A stretch of 57,772 nucleotides of DNA from CAITUY01 sp964611575 (GTDB lineage Bacteria > Verrucomicrobiota > Kiritimatiellia > CAIKKV01 > CAITUY01). The stretch spans positions 1 through 57,772 of the forward strand of contig CAZTAJ010000012.1 of NCBI GenBank assembly GCA_964611575.1, read 5' to 3'. A program made the position numbers and the translations under genes. Shown piece after piece: positions 30,446 through 38,809 of this stretch; within the stretch, counting starts at the first letter, position 1; the number at the start of each line of letters is the position of its first letter. The notes under the pieces are model-generated. The model was given only the letters and a program-made list of their open reading frames with translations. It was not told the origin of the DNA and made no database searches.

Positions 30446-33400
30446 ATGACACCGAGGAAGTTATTCATTATTTGCCTATCGGTCCTGATGGTGGGCGTTG
30501 CCGGAACGGTGATGCACGCCCAGGATGTCGTGAAGACCAATGAGGCCGCCGCCGAGGAACTCAAACAGGAGCAGCAGGCGGCTGCCGCGACGGCCCCGTC
30601 GGCCGAACCGGTGATTGAAGAGCTCAAGGTGGCCCCCGTGTCTGAGGCGAAACCCGTGGCGGCAGCCAACCCGGACGCCGTCGAGACGCCCCCCCAGCAG
30701 CCGCCGAAGGTCGAGCCGGCCCCGATCATTGAGGAATTGGCACCCGCCAAGACGGCCGTGAAAGAGCCCGAAGCGGCAGCTCCGGCGATCATCGAGGAAC
30801 TGGCGCCAGCCAAGGTTGATGTGAAGCCGGCCGAGATGGCAGCTCCGGCGATCATCGAGGAACTGGTGCCAGCCAAGACTGAAGTGAAGGCACCCGAAGC
30901 GGCCGCTCCGATGATCGAGGAATTGCAGCCCGCCAAAGTGACGCCACCCGTTCCCGAGCCAGTGGCCCCTGTGGTTGCGGCGCCAGCGGAGATCGCACCT
31001 GTCGAAGCCCCCAAGCCTGAGCCGACTCTCCCCGTCGTGACGCCCGCCGTACCGCCGGCGGCAGAAGAAGCGGCCCCAAAAGTCCAGGCTCCGGTTCAGG
31101 CGTTTGGCACGCCGGAACGCTCGGTTGATGCCAAGATTATTGCAGATATGGAGATCGTACGCAGGGAGGCGACAGCCAAAGAGGCCCAGAAGAGTCTCGC
31201 GGCCGCCGACAAAGCGTGGAAGGACAAGGACTACGCGGCCGCGTTGACGAGTTATGCCAATGCCGCCGCCAAGCCCGGAACCTTGCGCGATGCCGACCGC
31301 GCCCGAGCGCAGGAGCGCATTCCGCTGTGCGAGTACCAGGTGGTTCTCGATTTGATGAAGACCGGCCGGAATGCCGATGCGCTGGCCAGGGCCACCGATG
31401 CCTCCAACCGGCATCCTGCGGACACGAATCTGAAGAAGCTCAAGTCGAGCCTCGAAAAGGACCTTGCGAAATCCGGCCAGGGCGTCAAGGCCGCCCCCGC
31501 CATTCAACGCGAGCAACTGACCGAGGTGGAAAGCCTGATGATGGAGGGCAAGAAGGCGCTGGTGGATCGCCATTACACGAAGGCCCGCGCCAGTTTCGAG
31601 TCCGTCCTTGCGATCGATGGCGACAATCGCGAGGCCATGCGGTATCTGAAGGAGACAGGCGATCGGCAGTTCAACTCAGCCTCGTACGAGCGTGAGGCGA
31701 CTGCCAAGAAGATGAGCGCGCAGGTCCGTGACACATGGAATCCCGCCCAGTACAAGATGCTTGCCTCCGTCCCAGTTATCACGAATAAGGCCGATGTCGT
31801 GGCGGGCAACGAGTCCATCCTCAAGAAGATGGACCGGATCGTTATTCCCGAAATTGAGTTTCGCCAGGCGAACATCCATGACGTGGTGGATTTTCTGAAC
31901 AAGGCCAGCGCCGAGGCGGATAAGACAGAGCCGGATCCCGCCAAGAAGGGGATCAACATGATTCTCAACCTCAATCCGGCCGGAGGGGCGACAGTCGCCG
32001 CGCCTGCGGCAGCAGGCAAGGATCCGTTCGGCGCCGATGCGGGTGGCGGGGTGGCTGGTGGGGGCGGCGGACAGTCCTACGAGATCACCTTTACGGCCCG
32101 TTACATTACGCTGGCCTCCGCCTTGAAGATCATCACACAGGTCGCCGGGTTGCGGTTTCGTGTGGACGGCAACATCGTCATGATTGTTCCGGCGGACTAT
32201 GATCCCGCCCAGATCGAAGTCCGCATGTACCCGGTGGAGCCCACCTTCATCGAACGTGTGGGGGCCGCGGGCTCGGCCATGCCGGCCGCGGCGCGGTCCG
32301 TGGGCGGGCGTGAAGTGACGGCCATCGATCAAGGCGAGATGGGCGGTCAGGTGGCCGATCTCCAGTCCAGCTTCGAGAAGATGGGCGTGCGTTTCCCGAA
32401 GGGCTCGTCGATCACCTACAACTCGGCGATCGGCAAGGTCATTGTCGGCAACACCGCGGATAACCTGGCGGTGTTCGAGCGCCTGCTGACGGAATTGAAC
32501 GTGGTGCCGAAGCAGGTCGAGATCGAGGCGCGTTTCGTCGAGGTGAATGAAACCGACCTGCAGGAGCTTGGCCTGGAGTGGCTGCTGAATGACAACTGGG
32601 AATTGGCGACCAAGAAGACCGGCGCGTTCACCCCGTTGGCGGGGGCGCAGCGCATCGTTGCCAATGCGAACGCCACCTCGGGTGGGTTCACCCGTGGCCT
32701 GCGTTTCTGGGGCCGCGGCGCGTCGGGCGACGACGACACCCTGGACACCGGCGCGGGTACGATGGGAAGAATCGGTTCCATCGCGGGCGTGTTGACGAAT
32801 CCGGAGCTGTCGATTGTCATGCATGCCTTGGAGCAGAACGGGAACGCCGATCTGCTGTCAGCCCCGAAAGTCACGACGCGGTCCGGCAGTGAAGCCTCGA
32901 TTCGGGTGGTCACAGAGTATATCTACCCGACCAGCTTCGAGGTGCAGGGCGGAACGCTCGGCACCGGCACCGGTTCCAGCGGAGCGAGCTCGACCACGAC
33001 TATTCAGGAAACCGTGGTTGTCCCGCAGGACTTTGCGACTCGCGAGGTCGGGGTGATCCTGACCGTCCTGCCCGAAGTCAGTCCGGATGGCAACATGATC
33101 AACTTGACCATGACCCCGTCGGTTGTGACGGAGCCCACATGGCAGCAATACGGGTCGACGATCCGCCGCGCGGATGGGTCCCAGCAGGATCTCAACATGC
33201 CGCAGCCCTTCTTCAAGGTGCGCACCTTGAGCACGCAGATTTCGATCTATGATGGGGCGACGGTCGTGATGGGGGGTCTGATCACCGAGGATCTCCGCAA
33301 GGTCAACGACAAGATCCCGTTGCTTGGCGACATCCCCCTGATCGGGGTCCTGTTCCGCAGCCAGTCGGAACGCAGCATCAAGAAGAATCTGCTTATCTTC

Positions 33401-33514
33401 GTGACGGCCAAACTGGTCGATCCTGCCGGAAAATCCATCCGCATGACGGATGAGGCTTCCCCCAAGACGGCGCCTTCGGCCATGATGTCTGGCGGCACGC
33501 CGGCGCCCAATTGA
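30446..33514 (+). CDS. secretin, Amuc_1098-like outer-membrane pilus channel
   Basis: The 1022-residue protein has a signal peptide (about 1-26, cleavage after MHA). Residues about 50-200 are an Ala/Pro/Glu-rich linker with repeats (30719-30946). Residues about 250-400 are helical with TPR-like pairs (AWKDKDYAAALTSYANAAA). Residues about 440-640 contain secretin N domains, one with RQANIHDVVDFLNKASAEADK. The C-terminal 350 residues are the channel: IEARFVEVNETDLQELGLEW, the VLTNPELSIVMHALEQNGNADLLSAPKVTTRSG strand block, and VMGGLITEDLRKVNDKIPLLGDIPLIGVLFRS, the standard secretin end. It forms the outer membrane ring through which the pilus or exported protein passes. AGGAGA lies before the ATG. 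Confidence 0.92.
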   Translation: MTPRKLFIICLSVLMVGVAGTVMHAQDVVKTNEAAAEELKQEQQAAAATAPSAEPVIEELKVAPVSEAKPVAAANPDAVETPPQQPPKVEPAPIIEELAPAKTAVKEPEAAAPAIIEELAPAKVDVKPAEMAAPAIIEELVPAKTEVKAPEAAAPMIEELQPAKVTPPVPEPVAPVVAAPAEIAPVEAPKPEPTLPVVTPAVPPAAEEAAPKVQAPVQAFGTPERSVDAKIIADMEIVRREATAKEAQKSLAAADKAWKDKDYAAALTSYANAAAKPGTLRDADRARAQERIPLCEYQVVLDLMKTGRNADALARATDASNRHPADTNLKKLKSSLEKDLAKSGQGVKAAPAIQREQLTEVESLMMEGKKALVDRHYTKARASFESVLAIDGDNREAMRYLKETGDRQFNSASYEREATAKKMSAQVRDTWNPAQYKMLASVPVITNKADVVAGNESILKKMDRIVIPEIEFRQANIHDVVDFLNKASAEADKTEPDPAKKGINMILNLNPAGGATVAAPAAAGKDPFGADAGGGVAGGGGGQSYEITFTARYITLASALKIITQVAGLRFRVDGNIVMIVPADYDPAQIEVRMYPVEPTFIERVGAAGSAMPAAARSVGGREVTAIDQGEMGGQVADLQSSFEKMGVRFPKGSSITYNSAIGKVIVGNTADNLAVFERLLTELNVVPKQVEIEARFVEVNETDLQELGLEWLLNDNWELATKKTGAFTPLAGAQRIVANANATSGGFTRGLRFWGRGASGDDDTLDTGAGTMGRIGSIAGVLTNPELSIVMHALEQNGNADLLSAPKVTTRSGSEASIRVVTEYIYPTSFEVQGGTLGTGTGSSGASSTTTIQETVVVPQDFATREVGVILTVLPEVSPDGNMINLTMTPSVVTEPTWQQYGSTIRRADGSQQDLNMPQPFFKVRTLSTQISIYDGATVVMGGLITEDLRKVNDKIPLLGDIPLIGVLFRSQSERSIKKNLLIFVTAKLVDPAGKSIRMTDEASPKTAPSAMMSGGTPAPN
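30719..30946 (+). repeat. tandem 21-residue repeats in the secretin N-terminal linker
   Basis: Four units of 21 codons (63 bases), each built on the pattern P-x-IIEELxPAKxxVK followed by PExAA, lie head to tail. A degenerate fifth unit (VIEELKVAPVSEAKP) lies just before them. The middle units are near-identical at the DNA level, so they can change number by slippage or recombination. The repeat lies between the signal peptide and the TPR-like part, in the periplasm. Confidence 0.85.
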
Positions 33515-33515
33515 T

Positions 33516-34388
33516 ATGGCGTTTCGACGGCTCCTGATCATTGACGGTACCGGGCACCTGTACCGGTCCTTCTTTGCGATCAAGGTTCTTTCGCGGCACG
33601 ACGGTACGCCGACCAATGCTGTTTTCGGGTTCATCCGCGCGATCCATCAGTGCCTGCAGGTCTGGCGCCCCACCCACCTCGCGGTGGCGTGGGATGGGGG
33701 GACCCCACAGGCGCGGCTTGATCTCCTGCCGACGTACAAGGCGCAGCGTCCACCGATGCCTGATCCCCTGCGCGTGCAGATTGCCCCGATCTTCGAGTAT
33801 CTGGAACGGGCGGCCATTCCGGTGGTCCGGCTCGATCGGCAGGAAGCCGATGATGTGATTGCCTCGCTGACGGCCTGGGCTGGACGGGAGGGGGCCGATG
33901 AGGTGCTCATTGCCAGCAGCGACAAGGATCTGTTCCAGATGGTGGATGACCACGTGTCGATCATGGGTGCTTCCAAGGATGACCCGCGGGTGGGGCCGGA
34001 CGCGATTCTCGAGAAGACCGGAGTCCTGCCTCGCCAGATTGTCGACTGGCTGGCTCTCACGGGGGATTCGGTGGACAACATCCCGGGCGTCGAGGGGATC
34101 GGCGCCAAGACTGCCGCGCGACTGTTGGGTCAGTTCGGTTCAGTGGAGGCGCTCTGGCCGCGATTGTCGGAAGTGGAGCCGGAACGGATCCGCACCCGTC
34201 TGGGTGAGGCCCGGACGCGGGTGGAGACCAATGTGCGCCTGGTGCGTTTGCTGCGCGATCTGGACTGTTCGCCGGGATGGGAGGCCATGGCTGTCAAACC
34301 GGAGGCGCCCGGCCGCCTGCGGCCGTTCTATGAGCACATGGAATTCCACTCCTTCCTGAAAGGCATGGAACAGCCCGACTTGCTGTAG
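33516..34388 (+). CDS. 5'-3' exonuclease / flap endonuclease (stand-alone PolA N-domain)
   Basis: The 290-residue protein is the DNA polymerase I-type 5' nuclease domain on its own. It has LLIIDGTGHLYRSFFA, AWDGGTPQARLDLLPTYKAQRPP, EADDVIASL and SSDKDLFQM, which supply the acidic metal ligands. The helix-hairpin-helix GVEGIGAKTAARLLGQFGSVEAL contacts DNA. The protein would remove RNA primers and flaps. It starts one base after the secretin stop. Bacteria with a full-length PolA can also have this separate gene; polA is not in the window. The 195 bases that follow (34389-34583) contain no gene; TTGACA at 34412-34417 and TACTCT 16 bases later could be a promoter for coaE-rho. Confidence 0.9.
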   Translation: MAFRRLLIIDGTGHLYRSFFAIKVLSRHDGTPTNAVFGFIRAIHQCLQVWRPTHLAVAWDGGTPQARLDLLPTYKAQRPPMPDPLRVQIAPIFEYLERAAIPVVRLDRQEADDVIASLTAWAGREGADEVLIASSDKDLFQMVDDHVSIMGASKDDPRVGPDAILEKTGVLPRQIVDWLALTGDSVDNIPGVEGIGAKTAARLLGQFGSVEALWPRLSEVEPERIRTRLGEARTRVETNVRLVRLLRDLDCSPGWEAMAVKPEAPGRLRPFYEHMEFHSFLKGMEQPDLL

Positions 34389-34583
34389 CGCCGGCAAGGT
34401 GTAATTGAGAGTTGACACGGATCGATATTCAGGTACTCTAGTCTTCGTTTTCTTGCCATACCGCACCCGGTCGGTGCAATTTCATCCCTTGAACGTGATC
34501 CCAAATCATCCTTGTGCGACGTTACACGGCGGGCGTATGACCCGATGACGGCGCTCCGACCCTAGCGCGGTTCCGATTTTTCC

Positions 34584-35174
34584 ATGGTCAGGATTGCCAT
34601 AACGGGCGGTATCGCCTGCGGAAAGAGTCTCGTGGCTTCGTTCATGGCGGTGCGGGGTGTGCCGGTGTGCGAGGCGGACGAACTGGCACATGCGGTGCTG
34701 GGTCGGGGGGAGGCGGTGCAGGCGGCGGTGGTCGCGCACTTCGGGCCATCCATCCTGGACGCCGACGGCACCGTCAACCGTGCGCGGCTTGGACAGCTTG
34801 TGTTCGCCGATGACACCCGACTGGGCGATTTGAACCGGTTGACGCATCCCGAGATACTGCGGCGCCTGCGCAACTGGGTTGCGACGCAGCCGGCGGCTGT
34901 GGCGGCCGTGGCGGCCGTGATTCCGCTCCTGTACGAGATCGGCGATGAAACGAACTGGGACTGCGTCGTGTGCGTGGCGTCGCCTGAGGCCGATCAACTT
35001 CGGCGCCTGGTGGCGCGCGGGCTGACCGAGACGGAGGCGCGCCTGCGCATCAGGCGGCAGTGGCCCCAGGCGCGGAAGATGGAACGAGCGGACTACGTGA
35101 TCTGCAACAATGGATCGCGGGAATTGCTGCAGCAGCAGACGAATGAAGTGGTAAGGCAACTCTGTGGAGCATGA
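34584..35174 (+). CDS. coaE: dephospho-CoA kinase
   Basis: The 196-residue enzyme phosphorylates dephospho-CoA in the last step of coenzyme A synthesis. The Walker A motif is ITGGIACGKSLV near 5-16. The adenine-binding CEADELAH follows near 33-40, and the DxD-like start of the CoA domain LNRLTHPEILRRL is near 83. RLLARGL-type lid residues (RRLVARGLTETEARLRI) are near 141. The start has no ribosome binding site; the long 5' region after the possible promoter at 34412 is unexplained. The gene abuts rho, whose start codon is two bases past its stop. Confidence 0.9.
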   Translation: MVRIAITGGIACGKSLVASFMAVRGVPVCEADELAHAVLGRGEAVQAAVVAHFGPSILDADGTVNRARLGQLVFADDTRLGDLNRLTHPEILRRLRNWVATQPAAVAAVAAVIPLLYEIGDETNWDCVVCVASPEADQLRRLVARGLTETEARLRIRRQWPQARKMERADYVICNNGSRELLQQQTNEVVRQLCGA

Positions 35175-35176
35175 CT

Positions 35177-36778
35177 ATGGACGAACGCAACATCAATCAA
35201 GGCCGCCCCGAACACCGTCGACGCCGGAACCATCCGCCGCAAGGACGGCGTGATCATGGCAACCGTGTCCAAGGCCAACCCGCTCCCGTGATCCTGCCGC
35301 CAGCCATGGCCGGCGGGAACGATGGCGAGGGGGGGTGGACCCCGAATTTACGCCCGGAGATGTCCCCGCCCGTCCAGGGTCCCGTTCCGGGTTCGGACTC
35401 GGCGGCAGGCACTCCGGCGCCTGCTCCGGGAGCCAACGGCGCACCGGCCGGCAACGCCGCGGCGTCCGGGCCGGTGCAGGGGGCGTACATTTCCCATGCA
35501 CCCCAGCGCCCGCAGGGCACCCCGCGAGTGATGAACCTGTTCGAACTTCAGACTCAGACTGTCATCGAACTCAATGGAATCGCCGAGAGTTTCGGGTTGA
35601 TCGAACTGGGCGCCCTGCGCAAGCACGAGCTGATCTTCGAGGTGATGAAAGCAAACGCCCGTGTCAACGGTTCGTTGCACGGCAAGGGGGTGCTGGAAAT
35701 CCTGCCGGACGGGTTCGGCTTTCTGCGGTCTCCCTACTACAACTATCTCCCGTGTCCCGAGGATATCTACGTGTCGCCGTCGCAGATCCGGCGTTTTGCC
35801 TTGCGCACCGGCGACCTGGTGGAAGGCGAAATCCGGTCGCCGAAGGACAAGGAACGCTTCTTTGCGCTGCTGAAGGTGGATCGGGTCAATGCGGGCGACC
35901 CCGACAAGTCGAAGGCGAAGATCCCCTTTGAGAACCTGACGCCCATTTTCCCGGACCGGCGCTTTTGTCTGGAACGCGAGCAGGAGGAAATCTCCATGCG
36001 CGTCATGGACTTGTTCACGCCCATCGGCATGGGGCAACGCGGGCTGATCGTGGCGCCGCCGCGCACCGGCAAGACGGTTCTGCTGCAGAAGATCGCGAAC
36101 AGCATTTCCACCAGCCATCCCGACGTGCACCTGATCGTGCTGCTGATCGATGAACGCCCCGAAGAAGTGACGGACATGGAGCGGACGACGAAAGCCCAGG
36201 TGCTCAGTTCGACCTTCGATGAGCCGCCAGAGCGTCATGTGCAGGTGGCCGAGATGGTGATCGAGATGGCCAAGCGCATGGTGGAATGCGGGCGCGACGT
36301 CGTGATCCTGCTCGACAGCATCACCCGTCTGGCCCGCGCCTACAACACGCTCCAGCCGCACAGCGGCAAGATCCTGTCGGGTGGCGTGGATGCCAATGCG
36401 CTGCACAAGCCGAAACGGTTCTTCGGGGCCGCCCGCAACATCGAGCATGGCGGCAGTTTGACGATCATCGCCACGGCGCTGGTCGATACCGGCAGCCGCA
36501 TGGACGAGGTCATCTTCGAGGAGTTCAAGGGCACCGGCAACATGGAACTGTGCCTGGACCGCACGCTGGTGGACAAGCGTATTTTCCCGGCCATCAACAT
36601 TGAAAAATCGGGCACGCGCAAAGAAGAGCTGTTGCTCCATCCCGACGAGCTCGGTAAGATCTGGATTTTGCGTCGCGCCATCAACGGCGTGCCGCCGGTG
36701 GAGGCCATGGAGCTGATTGTGGGCCGTCTGAAGAAGACGCGCAGTAACGCCGAGTTTCTGATGGCCATGAAGGAATAG
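35177..36778 (+). CDS. rho: transcription termination factor Rho with long disordered N-terminus
   Basis: The 533-residue protein is a complete Rho hexamer subunit. The core starts near residue 118 with MNLFELQTQTVIELNGIAESFG, followed by the RNA-binding domain (GVLEILPDGFGFLRSPYYNYLPCPEDIYVSPSQIRRF), the P-loop GLIVAPPRTGKTVLLQK, the Walker B VVILLDSITRLARAYN and the Q/R-loop KPKRFFGAARNIEHGGSLTI. Rho is an ATP-dependent RNA translocase that ends transcription. Residues about 1-117 form an extra segment: Arg/His/Asn-rich first, then Pro/Gly/Ala-rich, with no predicted fold. I chose ATG 35177, seven bases after GGAG; ATG 35171 is also in frame. coaE ends two bases upstream. Confidence 0.96.
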   Translation: MDERNINQGRPEHRRRRNHPPQGRRDHGNRVQGQPAPVILPPAMAGGNDGEGGWTPNLRPEMSPPVQGPVPGSDSAAGTPAPAPGANGAPAGNAAASGPVQGAYISHAPQRPQGTPRVMNLFELQTQTVIELNGIAESFGLIELGALRKHELIFEVMKANARVNGSLHGKGVLEILPDGFGFLRSPYYNYLPCPEDIYVSPSQIRRFALRTGDLVEGEIRSPKDKERFFALLKVDRVNAGDPDKSKAKIPFENLTPIFPDRRFCLEREQEEISMRVMDLFTPIGMGQRGLIVAPPRTGKTVLLQKIANSISTSHPDVHLIVLLIDERPEEVTDMERTTKAQVLSSTFDEPPERHVQVAEMVIEMAKRMVECGRDVVILLDSITRLARAYNTLQPHSGKILSGGVDANALHKPKRFFGAARNIEHGGSLTIIATALVDTGSRMDEVIFEEFKGTGNMELCLDRTLVDKRIFPAINIEKSGTRKEELLLHPDELGKIWILRRAINGVPPVEAMELIVGRLKKTRSNAEFLMAMKE

Positions 36779-36862
36779 CCGTGCGGCGGCGAAGCGATTC
36801 GCCGCCCTGCCGGGTGGGAAGCGGGCCGACCCCGCTGTGGACGGAGCACGTAAGGAGTATTC

Positions 36863-38170
36863 ATGAAGGTTACGGTTGAACCGGTTAGTCCCTGCCGCAA
36901 ACTCCTCAAGATCGAGGTGGCGGCGGAGGTGGTGGCGGCGGAGTATCAGAACGTCGTCAAGGATTACGCCAAACACGCCCGCATTCCGGGGTTTCGTCCG
37001 GGCAAGGCGCCGGCGGCCACGGCCGAACGCCGTTTCGCCAAGGAGATTCTCGATGAAACCCGGGAACGGCTTGTGCCGCGCGCCTACCACGAGGCATTGG
37101 AGCAGGAGAAACTGAAACCGGTCGCCGTTATCGACGTGAGCGACATCAGTCTCGAGAAGCAGTTGCCGTTGACGTTTCGCGTGACGCTCGATGTCGATCC
37201 CGAGTTCACCCTGCCCGAGTACCGGGGGATCCCGGTCAAGGCGCAGCCGGTGAAGGTGGGCCCCGAGGAGGTAAATCAACTCATCGCCAACCTGCGCGAA
37301 CGACAGGGCAAGTTTGACGATAATCCGGAGCGTGCGGCGGCCAAGGGCGACATTGCGGTGATCGATTACACGGGCGTGTGCGACGGCAAGCCCGTGGGGG
37401 AACTGGCGCCGGAACGGGCCGAGTTGGGGCAGGGCAAGGATTTCTGGGTGCTTCTGCTGGAGGGGCACGAGTTCCTGCCCGGCATCGTGAAGGCGCTGGA
37501 CGGCGTCCGGGTGGGTGAAACACGGGAGCTCAAGGTCGCCTGGCCGGCGGACTTCGCCGTGACCGCGCTGGCCGGACGCACGGCCGTATATGCGTTGCAG
37601 GTATCGATGGTCCGCGAGCGCAAGTTGCCCGACGTGAACGACGATTTTGCCAAGGCGGTGGGCGCCGTGTCGGTGGACGATCTGCGGGCCAAGGTGCGCG
37701 ACAATCTGCAGGCCTCGGCCGAGGCGGGCGAACGCGGCCGGCAGAAGGATGAACTGCTCAAGGCGCTGCTCGAACAGACCCCCCTGACCGACCTGCCGCA
37801 GTCCATGGTGGAGGAACAGGCCCGCCACATTATCCGCGATGTCGTGGCCGACAATGTCCGGCGCGGTTTGAACAAGGATCAGATTGAAGAGCACCGCGAG
37901 GATATCTTCAACCGGGCTGCCCAGTCTTCGACCGAGCGCGTGAAAGTGGAATACGTGCTGACCCGCATCGCCGATCTCGAGAAGGTAACCGTCGAGGATG
38001 CCGATCTCGAACAGCGCATCGGCGAGATGGCCGAGCGGTATGGCACGCCCCGTCAGAAACTGCGGGCCGACCTTGAAAAGCGGGAGGCGCTCGATGCGCT
38101 GCGACGCAGCCTGCGACTCGACAAGACTCTCGACCTGCTGCTTGGCCTGGCATCCATCCAGCCGGCTTGA
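36863..38170 (+). CDS. tig: trigger factor, ribosome-bound chaperone and peptidyl-prolyl isomerase
   Basis: The 435-residue protein has the three domains of trigger factor. The N-terminal ribosome-binding domain has the signature GFRPGKAPAATAERRF near 44-59. The FKBP-type isomerase domain is at about 155-240 (GDIAVIDYTGVCDGKPVG and FLPGIVKALDGVRVGETREL). The C-terminal helical arm domain follows. It is the first chaperone to meet nascent chains at the ribosome exit tunnel. AAGGAG lies seven bases before the ATG. It is the first gene of tig-clpP-clpX, the classical bacterial order, with a 17-base gap to clpP. Confidence 0.96.
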   Translation: MKVTVEPVSPCRKLLKIEVAAEVVAAEYQNVVKDYAKHARIPGFRPGKAPAATAERRFAKEILDETRERLVPRAYHEALEQEKLKPVAVIDVSDISLEKQLPLTFRVTLDVDPEFTLPEYRGIPVKAQPVKVGPEEVNQLIANLRERQGKFDDNPERAAAKGDIAVIDYTGVCDGKPVGELAPERAELGQGKDFWVLLLEGHEFLPGIVKALDGVRVGETRELKVAWPADFAVTALAGRTAVYALQVSMVRERKLPDVNDDFAKAVGAVSVDDLRAKVRDNLQASAEAGERGRQKDELLKALLEQTPLTDLPQSMVEEQARHIIRDVVADNVRRGLNKDQIEEHREDIFNRAAQSSTERVKVEYVLTRIADLEKVTVEDADLEQRIGEMAERYGTPRQKLRADLEKREALDALRRSLRLDKTLDLLLGLASIQPA

Positions 38171-38187
38171 TAAGAAAGGACTTGTTT

Positions 38188-38802
38188 ATGACGAACAACC
38201 AGATGCTGGTTCCCATGGTCGTCGAGCAGACCGGGCGCGGTGAACGCGCCTACGACATCTATTCACGTTTGTTGAAGGATCGCATCATTTTCATCGGCAC
38301 CGGGATCGATGACGAGTTCGCGAACCTGATCATCGCCCAGATGCTCTTCCTGCAGAGCGAGGATGCGGACAAGGACATCAGCCTGTACATCAACTCGCCC
38401 GGCGGTTCGGTGACGGCCGGGATGGCGATCTACGACACGATCCAGTTCCTGAAGTGCGAAGTGGCGACGTACTGTGTCGGCCAGGCGGCCAGCATGGGAG
38501 CGGTGCTGCTTACGGCAGGCGCCAAGCACAAACGGTTTTCCCTGCCCAACGCCCGCATCATGATTCACCAGCCCTGGGGCGGCGTTCAGGGCCAGGCCTC
38601 GGATATCAGCATCCAGGCGAAGGAGATTCTTAAGACCCGCGACCGTCTGAACGAGATCCTGGCGTTTCATACGGGCAGGCCGCTCGAGGTGATTGCCAGG
38701 GATTCCGACCGCGATTTCTTCATGTCGGCCGAGGAGGCGCGCGAGTACGGCCTGGTCGATGCGGTCCTGGGTAGTCGCAAGACGGCCGTCGGAAAGGTCT
38801 GA
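38188..38802 (+). CDS. clpP: ATP-dependent Clp protease proteolytic subunit
   Basis: The 204-residue serine protease has the catalytic triad in place: Ser102 in QAASMGAVLL, His127 in MIHQPWGG and a probable Asp172 in RDSDRDFF. YINSPGGSVTAG near 68-79 is the oxyanion-side strand of the family. It forms a double-heptamer chamber that works with ClpX. I chose ATG 38188 because AAAGGA lies upstream and clpP proteins start near this point; an in-frame ATG at 38167 overlaps the tig stop. No second clpP copy is in the window. Confidence 0.97.
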   Translation: MTNNQMLVPMVVEQTGRGERAYDIYSRLLKDRIIFIGTGIDDEFANLIIAQMLFLQSEDADKDISLYINSPGGSVTAGMAIYDTIQFLKCEVATYCVGQAASMGAVLLTAGAKHKRFSLPNARIMIHQPWGGVQGQASDISIQAKEILKTRDRLNEILAFHTGRPLEVIARDSDRDFFMSAEEAREYGLVDAVLGSRKTAVGKV

Positions 38803-38809
38803 GAACTCC

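Noticed and set aside
35348..37894. An 848-codon open frame on the minus strand across rho and tig
   Set aside because: It crosses two real genes and their gap, and its product has no family likeness. The Rho and trigger factor motifs are unambiguous.
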